A stretch of DNA of 64,000 nt from Massilia sp. R2A-15 (GCF_030704305.1 NZ_CP131935.1:2604001-2668000), one strand, 5' to 3'. Shown: positions 28,932 to 38,441, counted from the stretch's first letter. The notes: generated from the sequence alone by a model not told the origin. Made by a program: numbers and translations.

Positions 28932-29867
28932 TTACACCTCGGAAGGGTTCGCGCCGGGAAGCGCCGCGCACAGCCGGGCGAACAGGCCGCCCTGCTGCAT
29001 CCGCTCGCGCCACCAGCGCAGCGCCGCGCCGTCGTCGGCGCTGCGCCAGGCCACATAAAAGGTTTCGGGAGCGCGCGCCTCCTCGACCTCCTTTTCCACC
29101 AGCAGGCCGCGCGCGATGGCGGCGCGCGCGCACGGCTCGGGCAGGAAGCCGAACCCGAGGCCGGCCAGCTGGAACTCGAATTTCAGCCGCATGGCCGGCA
29201 CGGTCAGCGCATCCTGCCCGAGCAGCAGTCCGACCGTGCGCCCCACCATGTTGCGGGCGCTGTCGCCGACGACGATCGCACGGTGCTCCTGCAGGTCGGC
29301 GCGCCCCAGCGGCCCGGGGTGCTGGGCCAGCGGATGGTGCGGCGCCACCGCGAACACGAAGCGCATCTGGCCAATCGGGCGCGCGACATAGCCGCCGCCG
29401 GCCGGCCCCTCGCCCGCCACACCAACCAGCAGATCGACGCGCCGGTCCAGCAGCGCCTCCCAGGTGCCGGACAGGGCCTCCTGCAACAGCCGCAGGCGCG
29501 TGCTGTGGGCGATTTCGTAGAACGCGGCGATATCGTCGCGCAGCGCGAAGGCCGAAAACATCGAATCCATGCCGATCGCCAGTTCGGTCTCCCAGCCCGA
29601 GGCTACGCGCTGGACGCGCTGCTCGAGCTCGAGCGCCGCCTTCAACAGGAAGCGGCCCTGCTTGAGCAGTTCGCGCCCGGCCGGCGTGAGCAGGATGCGC
29701 GGACCGTTGCGCTCGAATACCTGCAATCCGAGGTCGTCCTCCAGCTTGGCGACCATGTACGAAATCGTCGACGGCACCTTGTGCAGCTCGTGGCCAGCCT
29801 TGGCGAAGGAGCCGCGGCGGTCGATCGCATCGACGATCTGCAGCGCTTCCAGCGATAATTTCAACAT
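28932..29867 (-). CDS. LysR-family transcriptional regulator
   Basis: The protein has 311 residues from ATG 29867. The N-terminal winged HTH reads SLEALQIVDAIDRRGSFAKA, then HKVPSTISYMVAKLEDDLG; the C-terminal part is the periplasmic-binding-protein-like effector domain. The open frame up to 30065 overlaps the divergent pirin gene and is not coding. The divergent layout with pirin, and a palindrome in the shared gap, indicate that it controls the pirin gene and itself. Confidence 0.88.
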   Translation of the reverse strand: MLKLSLEALQIVDAIDRRGSFAKAGHELHKVPSTISYMVAKLEDDLGLQVFERNGPRILLTPAGRELLKQGRFLLKAALELEQRVQRVASGWETELAIGMDSMFSAFALRDDIAAFYEIAHSTRLRLLQEALSGTWEALLDRRVDLLVGVAGEGPAGGGYVARPIGQMRFVFAVAPHHPLAQHPGPLGRADLQEHRAIVVGDSARNMVGRTVGLLLGQDALTVPAMRLKFEFQLAGLGFGFLPEPCARAAIARGLLVEKEVEEARAPETFYVAWRSADDGAALRWWRERMQQGGLFARLCAALPGANPSEV

Positions 29868-29899
29868 TCGATTTTTTCGATCATAGGATTCAAAACATT

Positions 29900-29932
29900 C
29901 CGTTTTCCGAAACGGCGGCGCAGGAATATACT
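29900..29932 (+). promoter_or_regulatory. Pirin promoter with candidate LysR site
   Basis: The inverted repeat CCGTTT-TCCG-AAACGG lies at 29900-29915. An extended TATACT -10 box lies at 29927-29932, and the -35 position (29904-29909) falls inside the palindrome. The pirin ATG is 66 bp after the -10 box. A LysR dimer bound here could repress or activate; which one cannot be told. Confidence 0.45.
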
Positions 29933-29997
29933 GGCTTCTCTGAGGCGATTGGTCATCGAAATTATCGCACGTAACCTGAACAGAAACGGAGCAAGTC

Positions 29998-30699
<702 letters not shown>

Positions 30700-30709
30700 T
30701 AATGACAAT

Positions 30710-30790
30710 GGGGTCAGGTCCGCGGGACCAGACCCCGGCTTCGATCGCCGTCGCGTGAATATCGGGGTCTGGTCCCGCGGACCTGACCCC
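30710..30790. repeat. Inverted pair of the 27-bp repeat
   Basis: The copies at 30710-30736 and 30764-30790 are exact reverse complements of each other, both with the CGC centre variant. They lie between pirin and ribA, both on the plus strand, and could isolate ribA from pirin transcription. Confidence 0.9.
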
Positions 30791-30865
30791 ATCTGCCCTG
30801 TAACTACGAGAAGTCCCGATTTCCGCTACACTTGCGGCTACAGAAATAGATTCAGAGATACCGCC

Positions 30866-31510
30866 ATGCCCGCCACACCCAACGATCACCTGCTCGACTA
30901 CGTCACCTCGTGCGCCCTGCCGACGCCGTGGGCGCAGTTCACGCTGCACGCCTTCGTCGAACACGCCACCGGCAAGGAGCATCTCGCCATGACCTTGGGC
31001 GACATCGGCGACGGCGAACCGGTGCTGGCGCGCGTGCATTCGGAATGCCTTACGGGCGACGTGCTGTTCTCGCAGCGCTGCGATTGCGGCGCCCAGCTCG
31101 AAGGCGCGCTGCGCAAGATCGCCGACGAGGGCCGCGGCATCCTGCTGTACCTGCGCCAGGAAGGCCGCGGCATCGGCCTGGTCAACAAGATCCGCGCCTA
31201 CCGCCTGCAGGAAGCCGGCGCCGACACGGTCGAGGCCAACCTGCAGCTGGGCTTCCACGCCGACGCCCGCAACTACGAGCTGTGCCAGCCGATGCTGGCG
31301 CAGTTCGGCATCAAGACGCTGCGCCTGATGACCAACAATCCGCGCAAGATCGACGCGATGGAGAAGCTGGGCGTGCGCGTGGCCGAACGCGTGCCGCTGC
31401 TGGTGAACCGCAACGCCTTCAACAACAGCTACCTCAATACCAAGGAAGCGAAGCTGGGGCACATGATGACGCCGCTGGCCGAAGCGGTCGCCGAGGACGG
31501 CGAGCTGTAA
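30866..31510 (+). CDS. ribA: GTP cyclohydrolase II
   Basis: The protein has 214 residues. It opens GTP to 2,5-diamino-6-ribosylamino-4(3H)-pyrimidinone 5'-phosphate, the first step of riboflavin synthesis. The zinc-binding Cys residues sit in [20 protein letters not shown]; catalytic-region motifs are [11 protein letters not shown] and LMTNNPRKI. No DHBP synthase (RibB) domain is fused. The ATG at 30866 agrees with the E. coli-like N terminus; the open frame upstream is a translation of the repeats. No FMN riboswitch is visible in the 166-bp leader. Confidence 0.95.
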   Translation: MPATPNDHLLDYVTSCALPTPWAQFTLHAFVEHATGKEHLAMTLGDIGDGEPVLARVHSECLTGDVLFSQRCDCGAQLEGALRKIADEGRGILLYLRQEGRGIGLVNKIRAYRLQEAGADTVEANLQLGFHADARNYELCQPMLAQFGIKTLRLMTNNPRKIDAMEKLGVRVAERVPLLVNRNAFNNSYLNTKEAKLGHMMTPLAEAVAEDGEL

Positions 31511-31535
31511 GTACGGGACGCCGCGGATCGATACC

Positions 31536-31617
31536 GGGGTCTGGTCCTGCGGACCTGGCCCCATTTTCTGCATCCGTCGCAGCCCAGGATGGGGTCAGGT
31601 CCGCAGGACCAGACCCC
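31536..31617. repeat. Inverted pair of the 27-bp repeat
   Basis: The forward copy at 31536-31562 ends CCTGGCCCC, one change from consensus, and is followed by ATTTT. The inverted copy at 31591-31617 is consensus. The pair lies between ribA and the protease gene. Confidence 0.9.
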
Positions 31618-31691
31618 GTTCCCAATCCCCCCACGCGCGGCGGCAAATAAGTTATGCTGGTGGCAAGAGCATCTTGTCACCGAAGGATTGC

Positions 31692-33074
31692 ATGAACTTT
31701 GTCTCGCCTGCCGCACTGCTTTGCTGCCTGACCCTGGCCGCCGGCGCCGGCGCCGCCCCCAAGCCGCCGCCTGCCCAGCCGGCGACCGCCCCGTCGCCGG
31801 CGCTTCCCCCTGCCGCCACGCCGCCGGCGCCCGAAGCCGACAACGCCGCGCTGCCGCCGCCCTCCTCGGCCGCGCAAAAGGTCTACTCCGCCGCCAAGGG
31901 CGACCTGCTGCAGATCCGCATGCTGCTCAAGAACGGTCGCAGCCAGTCCACCGTCGGTTCCGGCTTCCTGGTCGGCACCAGCAACCTGGTGCTGACCAAT
32001 TACCACGTGGTGTCGCAGATGGCGCTCGACCCGGACGTCTACATCGGTGAATACGTCGACACCGACGGCAAGCGCGGCCCGGTCGAACTGCTGGCGGTGG
32101 ACGTGCTGCACGACCTCGCCGTGGTGCGCGTGACGCGTAATGGCACCGGCTTTTTCAATGTGCCCGAAAAGCTGGCCAAGCTCACCCAGGGCCAGTACCT
32201 CTACTCGCTCGGCAATCCGCTCGACCTGGGATTCGCCATCTCCGAGGGTTCCTACAACGGCGTCATCACGCGCAGCTTCTACGACCAGCTGATGTTTACC
32301 GGCCCGATCAACTCGGGCATGAGCGGCGGTCCCAGCGTGACGGTGTCGGGCGACGTGGCCGGCGTGAACGTGTCGAAGCGGCGCGACGGTGAGCTGGTGA
32401 GCTTCCTGGTGCCGGTCCGCTACGCCCAGGAGCTGCTGAAAAAGGTGGCCGCGCAAACGGCGCCGCCGAAGGACTTCAACCCGCTGATCGGCCAGCAGCT
32501 GCTGGCGCACCAGAAGGCGATGATCGACAAGCTGCTCGAGCAGCCGCTCTCGCTCAAGTCGATGGGGCCGTACAAGGTGCCGGTGCGCGAGAGCGAACAG
32601 GTACGCTGCTGGGGGCGATCGAACGTGAAGGCCGAGGCGACCTTCACCGCCGACACCATCAGCTGCCAGATGGAGTCGGCGATCTACGTGTCGGAGTCGC
32701 AGCAGACCGGCCACGTGGCGATGAGCCACCAGTACGTGCACTCGTCCAGCCTCGACAAGGTGCGCTTCTCGGTGCTGGCCAGCACCCTGTTCAAGGTGGA
32801 CAACCTGGGGCGCGCCAAGGACACGCGCATGACCGGCCCTTCGTGCACCGAGCAATTCGTCGCCACCAAAACCGTGCCGCTGCGCGCGGTCACCTGCGTG
32901 CGCGCCTACCGCAAGTTCGCGGGACTGTATAACTTCACCCTGATGACCGCCACCAACGACGACCCGAAGGCCAGCCTGCAAAGCCGCATCGACGTCTCCG
33001 GCGTCTCGTTCGAGAACGGCATGCGCACCACGCGCGCCTTCCTTGAGGCGCTGGGCCGCGGGGGCAAGCAATGA
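31692..33074 (+). CDS. Exported trypsin-like serine protease with extra C-terminal domain
   Basis: The protein has 460 residues. A signal peptide (MNFVSPAALLCCLTLAAGAGA) is followed by a Pro/Ala-rich linker of about 40 residues. The protease domain spans about 65-260 with catalytic His in LTNYHVV, Asp in VLHDLAVV and Ser in SGMSGGPSV. The C-terminal 200 residues have no PDZ signature and contain several Cys (VRCWGRS; ISCQMES; GPSCTEQ; VTCVRAY), so this is not a standard HtrA/DegP. GAAGGA lies five bases before ATG 31692. The stop overlaps the start of the FHA gene (ATGA), so the two products are likely made together. Confidence 0.82.
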   Translation: MNFVSPAALLCCLTLAAGAGAAPKPPPAQPATAPSPALPPAATPPAPEADNAALPPPSSAAQKVYSAAKGDLLQIRMLLKNGRSQSTVGSGFLVGTSNLVLTNYHVVSQMALDPDVYIGEYVDTDGKRGPVELLAVDVLHDLAVVRVTRNGTGFFNVPEKLAKLTQGQYLYSLGNPLDLGFAISEGSYNGVITRSFYDQLMFTGPINSGMSGGPSVTVSGDVAGVNVSKRRDGELVSFLVPVRYAQELLKKVAAQTAPPKDFNPLIGQQLLAHQKAMIDKLLEQPLSLKSMGPYKVPVRESEQVRCWGRSNVKAEATFTADTISCQMESAIYVSESQQTGHVAMSHQYVHSSSLDKVRFSVLASTLFKVDNLGRAKDTRMTGPSCTEQFVATKTVPLRAVTCVRAYRKFAGLYNFTLMTATNDDPKASLQSRIDVSGVSFENGMRTTRAFLEALGRGGKQ

Positions 33075-34048
33075 GCGCGCCCTACTTCGTCGAGACGCTG
33101 GCGCGCAACGGCGACGTGCTGCACCGGCACCGCGTCGATGCGCTGCCGATCCGCATCGGGCGCGGCTACGACAACGACTTCATCGTCGACGACGCCCACT
33201 GCGCGCCGCGCCACGCCATCGTCGAATCGGACCAGGACGGGCGCATGGTGCTGCGCGACCTGGACACCAGGAACGGCGTGGTCCACCGCGGCAAGCGCAT
33301 GGCCACGCTGGTCATGACCGGCAACACGATCGTGCGCATCGGCCACACCACGCTGCGCGTGCGCGCCGCCGACTTCCCGGTACCGGCCGAACAGGTGGAC
33401 CGCACGATGCATGCGTGGGAAGGCGCCATGCCGGGCCTGGCCGGCCTGTTCCTGATTGGCGTCGTCGCGCTGTTTACCATGTGGCTGAACGACACCAGTT
33501 CGTTCCAGCTGATCCGCTACCTGCAGGCGCTGGCGTTCGGCATCGGCGCCGCGCTGGTGTGGGCCGGCGGATGGGCCTTCGCCAACCGGCTGTTCGGACG
33601 CCACGCGCGGCTCGGGCGGCACCTGTTCATCCTCGGCTCCGCGCTGGCGGCGCTGGTGGCGATCGAGCTGATATTGAGCACGCTGGCGTACGCGTTCTCG
33701 TTCGAGTGGCTCACGCGCTACGGCGCCCACCTGGTCATCCTGCTGGCGGCGGGCATGCTGTACTTCCACCTGTCCACCGTCAAGCCGAACGGTTCGCGGC
33801 GCTTCGCCATCACCTGCCTGGTGCTGGCCGCGCTCGGGTCCGGCCTGACCCTGATAAGCAACGAGCAGCGCACCGGCCGGATGGGATCGGAGCTGTACAT
33901 GTCGGTGCTGATGCCGCCGTCGATCAAGGTGGCGCGCGACCATAACGTCGATGAGTTCATGGTGAAGGTCGGCGGCATGAAGGCCAAGCTCGACGCCGAG
34001 CGCATGAAGAAGGTCAAGGACAACGTCGCCGAGGATGACGACGACTGA
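33071..34048 (+). CDS. FHA-domain membrane protein
   Basis: The protein has 325 residues. Residues about 20-100 form an FHA phosphothreonine-binding domain (IGRGYDNDFIVDD, RHAIVE, LDTRNGVVHRGKR), followed by four or five membrane helices between about 118 and 265 and a charged tail ending in acidic residues. The FHA domain lies N-terminal and is probably cytoplasmic. Coupling to an exported protease suggests a signal-linked membrane unit. No Ser/Thr kinase gene is visible in the window, so the phosphorylated partner is unknown. Confidence 0.8.
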   Translation: MSAPYFVETLARNGDVLHRHRVDALPIRIGRGYDNDFIVDDAHCAPRHAIVESDQDGRMVLRDLDTRNGVVHRGKRMATLVMTGNTIVRIGHTTLRVRAADFPVPAEQVDRTMHAWEGAMPGLAGLFLIGVVALFTMWLNDTSSFQLIRYLQALAFGIGAALVWAGGWAFANRLFGRHARLGRHLFILGSALAALVAIELILSTLAYAFSFEWLTRYGAHLVILLAAGMLYFHLSTVKPNGSRRFAITCLVLAALGSGLTLISNEQRTGRMGSELYMSVLMPPSIKVARDHNVDEFMVKVGGMKAKLDAERMKKVKDNVAEDDDD

Positions 34049-34055
34049 TCAGAAT

Positions 34056-34082
34056 GGGGCCTGGTCCTGCGGACCTGACCCC
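34056..34082 (+). repeat. 27-bp palindromic repeat in a convergent gap
   Basis: The arms are GGGGCCTGGTCC and GGACCTGACCCC around TGC. It fills the 41-bp space between the ends of the FHA gene and the phasin gene. Confidence 0.88.
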
Positions 34083-34089
34083 AGTTTGG

Positions 34090-34425
34090 CTATGAGCGCA
34101 CATGCTGTCCGGTCACGCGCGCCAGATCGACCTGGGCGCCGGCGGCGACACGCGAAATACTTCTCTGGTAGGCGCGCAGCGTGTCGGCGGCCGGCTGGGC
34201 GCGCGCGCTGGCGGCGAGCAGCGCCTCGGCCGGGCGCCGGTGAGCGATGAGCTGGTGACCGGCCACGCTGATCTCTTCCAGCAGCGTCTGCGCCAGTTGG
34301 ATGTTCAGGTCGCACACATGCCGGAACGAACGGAAAAACGACTTGCCCAAGTCGCTGGCAAACGAAATCTGGGCGTCCAGGTGACTGCGGACGGCAGGGG
34401 TGACGGATGGTGGAAATTGAAACAT
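34090..34425 (-). CDS. Short phasin-family protein
   Basis: The protein has 111 residues. The helix-rich pattern with DLGKSFFRSFRHVCDLNIQL, AQTLLEEISVAGHQLI and AASARAQPAADTLRAYQRSI follows the phasin family that coats polyhydroxyalkanoate granules. Typical beta-proteobacterial phasins are nearer 180-190 residues, so this one lacks the C-terminal part. It may be a divergent or minor phasin. The stop sits close to a repeat; the 91-bp upstream gap contains no other gene. Confidence 0.7.
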   Translation of the reverse strand: MFQFPPSVTPAVRSHLDAQISFASDLGKSFFRSFRHVCDLNIQLAQTLLEEISVAGHQLIAHRRPAEALLAASARAQPAADTLRAYQRSISRVAAGAQVDLARVTGQHVRS

Positions 34426-34516
34426 CGGTTGGCCTTGGTTGTAGTCAAAGGAGGTACAAGACTAGGGGCAGGAGCACTTCACCGGTTTGATCCATGTCAA
34501 GTGGAGCGGCCTGCGG

Positions 34517-35395
34517 TCAAGGTGGCGGCGCGGGCAATTGTGTTCCGCAATCCTTGCAGAAACGCGCGTTGGGCTCGTGGCCACCGGACCCGCAGCCGGG
34601 GCAAGTGCGGGCGTAGCGCCCCCGTCCAAGGCGCATCGAGGTCATCTCGGCGGTGACGATGCCGGTGGGCACCGCCAGGATGCCCCAGCCGAGCAGCATC
34701 ATGAACGAGGCGATGGTCTTGCCCAGGCCCGTGTGCGGCGTGATGTCGCCGTAGCCGACCGTGGTCATCGTCACCGTCGCCCAGTACATCGCCACCGGGA
34801 TGCTGGTGTAGCCGTGCCCCGGCCCTTCGACGACGTACATCACGGTGCCGAGGATCAGCACGGCCATCAGCACGACCGACAGGAACACCAGGATCTTGCG
34901 TCCGCTGGCGCGCAGCGCGCCGCCCAGCATCGTGTATTCGTCGATGTACAGCGTCAGCTTGAAGATGCGGAACACGCGCAGCAGGCGCAGGATGCGGATG
35001 TCGAGCAGCGCCGCCGCTTCCGGCACGAACAGCGAACAATAGGTCGGCAGCACCGACAGCAGGTCGATGATGCCGAAGAAGCTGGTGGCGTAGCGCAGCG
35101 GATGGCGCACGCAGGACAGGCGCGCGATGTATTCGGCGGTAAACAGGATGGTGACGCCCCACTCCAGCGCGTCCATCGTGCCGCTGTGAACCGAATGGAT
35201 GGACGGCACGCTGTCGAGCACGACGACCAAAATGCTCAAGAGGATGGCGATCACCAGCGCGATGTCGAAGTTGCGGCCGGCCGGGGTGTCGGCCTCGAAG
35301 ATGACGTTGTACAGGCGCCGGCGCCAGCCTTCCGGCGGCTTGCCGAATTGCAGAGCCGCCTGCTGCTCGGCCACGGGCGTGGCGCGATCGCTCAT
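34517..35395 (-). CDS. Voltage-gated-type potassium channel with C-terminal zinc ribbon
   Basis: The protein has 292 residues with six membrane segments. S4 carries regularly spaced Arg (RILRLLRVFRIFKL) and the pore has the filter TVGYGD. The final 30 residues hold two CxxC knuckles (CPGCGSGGHEPNARFCKDCG) that form a predicted zinc ribbon, a tail not found in KcsA or typical bacterial Kv channels such as KvAP. ATG 35395 overlaps the stop of the broken VOC gene by 4 bp, so translation of the channel may once have depended on it. The longer frame to 35572 is shadow. Confidence 0.85.
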   Translation of the reverse strand: MSDRATPVAEQQAALQFGKPPEGWRRRLYNVIFEADTPAGRNFDIALVIAILLSILVVVLDSVPSIHSVHSGTMDALEWGVTILFTAEYIARLSCVRHPLRYATSFFGIIDLLSVLPTYCSLFVPEAAALLDIRILRLLRVFRIFKLTLYIDEYTMLGGALRASGRKILVFLSVVLMAVLILGTVMYVVEGPGHGYTSIPVAMYWATVTMTTVGYGDITPHTGLGKTIASFMMLLGWGILAVPTGIVTAEMTSMRLGRGRYARTCPGCGSGGHEPNARFCKDCGTQLPAPPP

Positions 35396-35808
35396 GGCCG
35401 TGCGGCCGGCGGGCCCTTCAGTTCGATCATGTTTCCTTCGGGATCGTGCAGATAGATCGACGGTCCCTCGCCCTCGGCGCCGTAGCGCGATTCGACCGGG
35501 CCGGCCGCGACGCCGTGCGCGGCCAGGTGGGCGCCGATCGCGGCGGCGTCGAACGGCTCGACGCGAAAGCATACGTGATCGAGATTGCGCCCTTCGCGAC
35601 CCGGCGCGGCGCCGCCCATCCTGCCGAGCTTGCCGTCGGCCGGCACCAGGTCCACCAGCGCGCTGCCCGCGCGCAGCTGCACCAGGCCAATCTCGTCCTA
35701 GCGCCTTTCAATACGGCAACCGAGCACATCGCAGTAAAAACGTATCATCTCGTCCAGCCGTATCACGCGCAGGACGATGTGGTCGATCTCGCGGATTGCG
35801 ATCGCCAT
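35392..35808 (-). pseudogene. VOC/glyoxalase-family gene interrupted by one stop codon
   Basis: Reading from ATG 35808 gives MAIAIREIDHIVLRVIRLDE and on to CDVLGCRIERR, then TAG at 35698-35700 (codon 37), then DEIGLVQLRAG and the rest of a vicinal-oxygen-chelate domain (NLDHVCFRVEPFD; IYLHDPEGNMIELKG) in the same frame. The total length of 138 residues is normal for the family. A Gln codon (CAG) is the likely ancestor of TAG. It starts 1 bp after the FMN reductase stop and overlaps the channel start. Restart at ATG 35682 could give a half domain. Sequencing error or readthrough are the alternatives. Confidence 0.8.
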
Positions 35809-35809
35809 G

Positions 35810-36361
35810 TCAGTCGGCGTGGCGCTCGACCCAGGTGGCGAAGGCGTCGATGAATGTCTTGAGGAACTTTTCGGTGGACTCGTCGGTCAGCTTGTCGCCG
35901 TCGAAGTGCTTGCTGATGTTGCCGATGTAGGCTTCGGGCTGCTGCATCGCCGGCATGTTGAGGAATACCAGCGACTGGCGCAGGTGGTGGTTGGCGCCGA
36001 AGCCGGCAATGGCGCCCGGCGACACGCTGACCACGCCGGCCGGCTTGCCGTTCCAGGCGCTCTGGCCGTAGGGGCGCGAGCCGACGTCGATGGCGTTCTT
36101 CAGCACGCCCGGCACCGAGCGGTTGTACTCGGGCGTGACGAACAGCACGCCGTCGAAGCCCTTGATCTTGTCGCGGAACTCGGTAAAGGTGGCCGGCGGC
36201 GCATCGTCGTCGTCCTGGTTGTACAGCGGCAGCTGGCCGATCTCGACGATCGTCATGTCCAGTTGCGGCGGCGCCAGCAGCATCAGCGTCTTGGCGACTT
36301 TGCGGTTGAACGATTCCTTGCGCAGGCTGCCGACGATGACGGCGATTTTCCGTGAGGCCAT
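35810..36361 (-). CDS. NADPH-dependent FMN reductase family protein
   Basis: The protein has 183 residues with a flavodoxin-like fold: the phosphate-binding loop GSLRKESFNRK near residue 11 and the PEYNRSVPGVLKNAIDV motif near 75-95 typical of ChrR/YieF/AzoR-like reductases. Family members reduce quinones, chromate or azo dyes with NAD(P)H and protect against redox stress. It heads a tight set with the VOC pseudogene and the ion channel gene. Confidence 0.9.
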   Translation of the reverse strand: MASRKIAVIVGSLRKESFNRKVAKTLMLLAPPQLDMTIVEIGQLPLYNQDDDDAPPATFTEFRDKIKGFDGVLFVTPEYNRSVPGVLKNAIDVGSRPYGQSAWNGKPAGVVSVSPGAIAGFGANHHLRQSLVFLNMPAMQQPEAYIGNISKHFDGDKLTDESTEKFLKTFIDAFATWVERHAD

Positions 36362-36435
36362 GACGTTTCCTTTACTGTGGGCGAATAGACAATGACCATT
36401 TTTGCATCTTTTACCCGATCAGCGCGCACGCAAGG

Positions 36436-36744
36436 CTAAATCCGCCCGCGCCTGAACGCGGCCAGGAATTTGCTCGCCGCCGCTTTGCTCAGGACGGTGA
36501 CGGGATCCCCGTGATAAGCATACAGGAACTGCGGCCCGCCCAGCCGGTCGGTCAGCTTGGCCGACAGCAGGAAGCGTGTGCCGGCCGGGTACTGCGCCGG
36601 ATCGGACAGCGCGCGCGAGCAGTGCACCGGCAAGGTCGGTGCGAACGCCTGCCCCGCCATCGGCCGGATGACCAACGCGCCGGTGCGCGGATCGATCACC
36701 GATTCGACCGCCACTTCGCGGTAGGCCCAGGTATCGCGCGCCAT
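36436..36744 (-). CDS. Conserved-looking hypothetical protein downstream of MFS gene
   Basis: The protein has 102 residues (MARDTWAYREVAVESVIDPR...). It has no signal peptide or membrane segment and one Cys; the C terminus is basic. I do not recognise a family. It starts 4 bp after the MFS transporter stop, so it is the third gene of the marR-MFS unit. Codon usage looks like its neighbours, which supports it being real. Confidence 0.6.
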   Translation of the reverse strand: MARDTWAYREVAVESVIDPRTGALVIRPMAGQAFAPTLPVHCSRALSDPAQYPAGTRFLLSAKLTDRLGGPQFLYAYHGDPVTVLSKAAASKFLAAFRRGRI

Positions 36745-36748
36745 CGCC

Positions 36749-37993
36749 TTACGCCTTCACCGCTGCAGCCGGCGCGCGCGCGACGTGCGCCTCGCGGATC
36801 GGCAGGTTGACCAGCGCGGCGCCGAGCGCGAGCACGATGTCGGCGTACCACATCCAGGTGTAGTCGCCGAAGGTCACGAACGACAGCCCGCCCAGCCAGG
36901 CGCCGAGGAAGCCGCCGACCTGGTGCGACAGCAAGGTCAGGCCGAACAGCGTGGACAGGTAGCGCATTCCGAACAGCTTGCCCACCAGGCCGGCGGTCGG
37001 CGGCACGGTGGCGAGCCAGGTGAAGCCCAGCGCGGCGGCGAACACGTAAAAGGTCAGCGGCGTTTTCGGCGCCAGCAGGTAGATCACGATGATGAGCGCG
37101 CGGCTGCCGTACATAAGGGCCAGCAGGGACTTCATGCGAAACCGCATCGACAGCGCGCCGGCGGTCAGGCTGCCGGCGATGTTAAACAGGCCGATCAGCC
37201 CAAGCGCGGTGGCGGACACGCCGGCCGACAGGTTGCACAGCGCGACCTCGCCCGGCAGGTGCGTGACCAGGAAGGCGATGTGGAAGCCGCACGTGAAAAA
37301 GCCGGCGTGCAGGCACAGGTAGCTCGGATCCTTCAATGCGATCTTCACCTGCTGGCCCAGCGTCATGCCGCCCTGCTCCGCCGGCTTCGCAACCGCGCCC
37401 GGTTTGACGCCGGCGTTGCGGCGCAGCGGCCACGCCAGCGGGATGGTCAGCAAGGTGGTCGCGGCCATGGTCAGCATCGCGGCGATCCAGCCGGCGCTGC
37501 TGATGATCGCTTGCATCAGCGGCGCGAACACGAACTGCCCGAACGAGCCGCCGGCGTTGATGAATCCGGCCGCGAACGGGCGGCGCTCGGGCGGCAGGCG
37601 CTGCGCGGTGGCGCCGATCAGGATCGAGAAGCTGCCCGCCCCGGCGCCGGCCGCGCTGAGGAAGCCCATCGTAAACATCAGTCCCCATTGCGAACTGACC
37701 AAGGGCGTGAGCGCCAGGCCGGCGGCGAGCATCAGCGCGCCCAGGATGATCACCTTGGCCGAGCCCCACTTGTCGGCCACGGCGCCGAACACGGGCTGTG
37801 CGGCGCCCCACATGAACTGGCCGACCGCCAGCGCAAAGCTGATCGACGCGATGCCCAGGCCCGTCGAGGTGTTAATCGGCGACATGAACAGGCCGGTGGT
37901 CAGGCGCGCGCCCATCGTGATCATCAGGATGGCCGATGCGGCGAGGATCAGCAGCCACGCGGCGCGCGGCGTCATTTCAGTCTGGGTTGGCAT
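36749..37993 (-). CDS. MFS transporter
   Basis: The protein has 414 residues with 12 predicted helices, a central hydrophilic loop near residues 195-225 and the loop motif GAVADKWGSAKV between helices 2 and 3. It resembles the oxalate/formate or monocarboxylate branch of the family (FTMGFLSAAGAGAGSFSILI), but the cargo is uncertain. Its start lies inside the 3' end of the MarR gene (17-bp overlap), implying co-regulation and a likely substrate-inducible exporter or importer. Confidence 0.88.
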   Translation of the reverse strand: MPTQTEMTPRAAWLLILAASAILMITMGARLTTGLFMSPINTSTGLGIASISFALAVGQFMWGAAQPVFGAVADKWGSAKVIILGALMLAAGLALTPLVSSQWGLMFTMGFLSAAGAGAGSFSILIGATAQRLPPERRPFAAGFINAGGSFGQFVFAPLMQAIISSAGWIAAMLTMAATTLLTIPLAWPLRRNAGVKPGAVAKPAEQGGMTLGQQVKIALKDPSYLCLHAGFFTCGFHIAFLVTHLPGEVALCNLSAGVSATALGLIGLFNIAGSLTAGALSMRFRMKSLLALMYGSRALIIVIYLLAPKTPLTFYVFAAALGFTWLATVPPTAGLVGKLFGMRYLSTLFGLTLLSHQVGGFLGAWLGGLSFVTFGDYTWMWYADIVLALGAALVNLPIREAHVARAPAAAVKA

Positions 37994-38441
37994 GGTGGAG
38001 ATCCTCGATCAGGGGAGTGAGCTGGGTGAGCGTGGTGTCGAGCTGCGCGTGCAGCGCGCGCACGTTGGCGGCGCCGATCAGCCGCTCGAATTCGGTCTGG
38101 GCGGTGCGCCAGGCGCCGTAGGCCTGCTTCACCTTGGCGCGGCCGGCGGCGGTGATGGTGACGATGCGCTGGCGGCTGTCCTCGCCCGCCTCGAGCGTGA
38201 TCCAGCCGGCCTCGATCAGCGGCTTGAGGTTGCGCGTCATGGTGGTGCGTTCGATGCCCAGGCGGTCGGCCAGCTCGGCCACCGGCAGCGCTTCCTGGCC
38301 GGCGTTCTTCAGCACCGAGTACTGGGTGGTCTTCAGGCCGACGGTAGCCATGTGGTGGTCGTACACGCGCGACATGGCCCGGGTGAGCTTGCGCAGCTTG
38401 AAGCAGGTGCAGCCGAGCGGGGTTTCAATCAGGTCAGCCAT
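37977..38441 (-). CDS. MarR-family transcriptional regulator
   Basis: The protein has 154 residues from ATG 38441. The winged HTH reads VAELADRLGIERTTMTRNLKPL with the wing EDSRQRIVTITAAGRAKV. The N terminus contains CTCFKLRKLTRAM, a Cys pair that could respond to oxidants as in some MarR proteins. It overlaps the MFS gene and lies downstream of a promoter with repeated half-sites, consistent with an autorepressed regulator-transporter unit. Confidence 0.88.
   Translation of the reverse strand: MADLIETPLGCTCFKLRKLTRAMSRVYDHHMATVGLKTTQYSVLKNAGQEALPVAELADRLGIERTTMTRNLKPLIEAGWITLEAGEDSRQRIVTITAAGRAKVKQAYGAWRTAQTEFERLIGAANVRALHAQLDTTLTQLTPLIEDLHHANPD

Noticed and set aside
30700..30865. FMN riboswitch upstream of ribA
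   Set aside because: The leader consists of the two 27-bp repeats and a short AT-rich stretch; none of the conserved RFN helices is apparent.
34090..34425. Phasin gene truncated by a repeat insertion
   Set aside because: The gene stops before the repeat with a normal stop codon, and I see no leftover phasin coding sequence on the far side.
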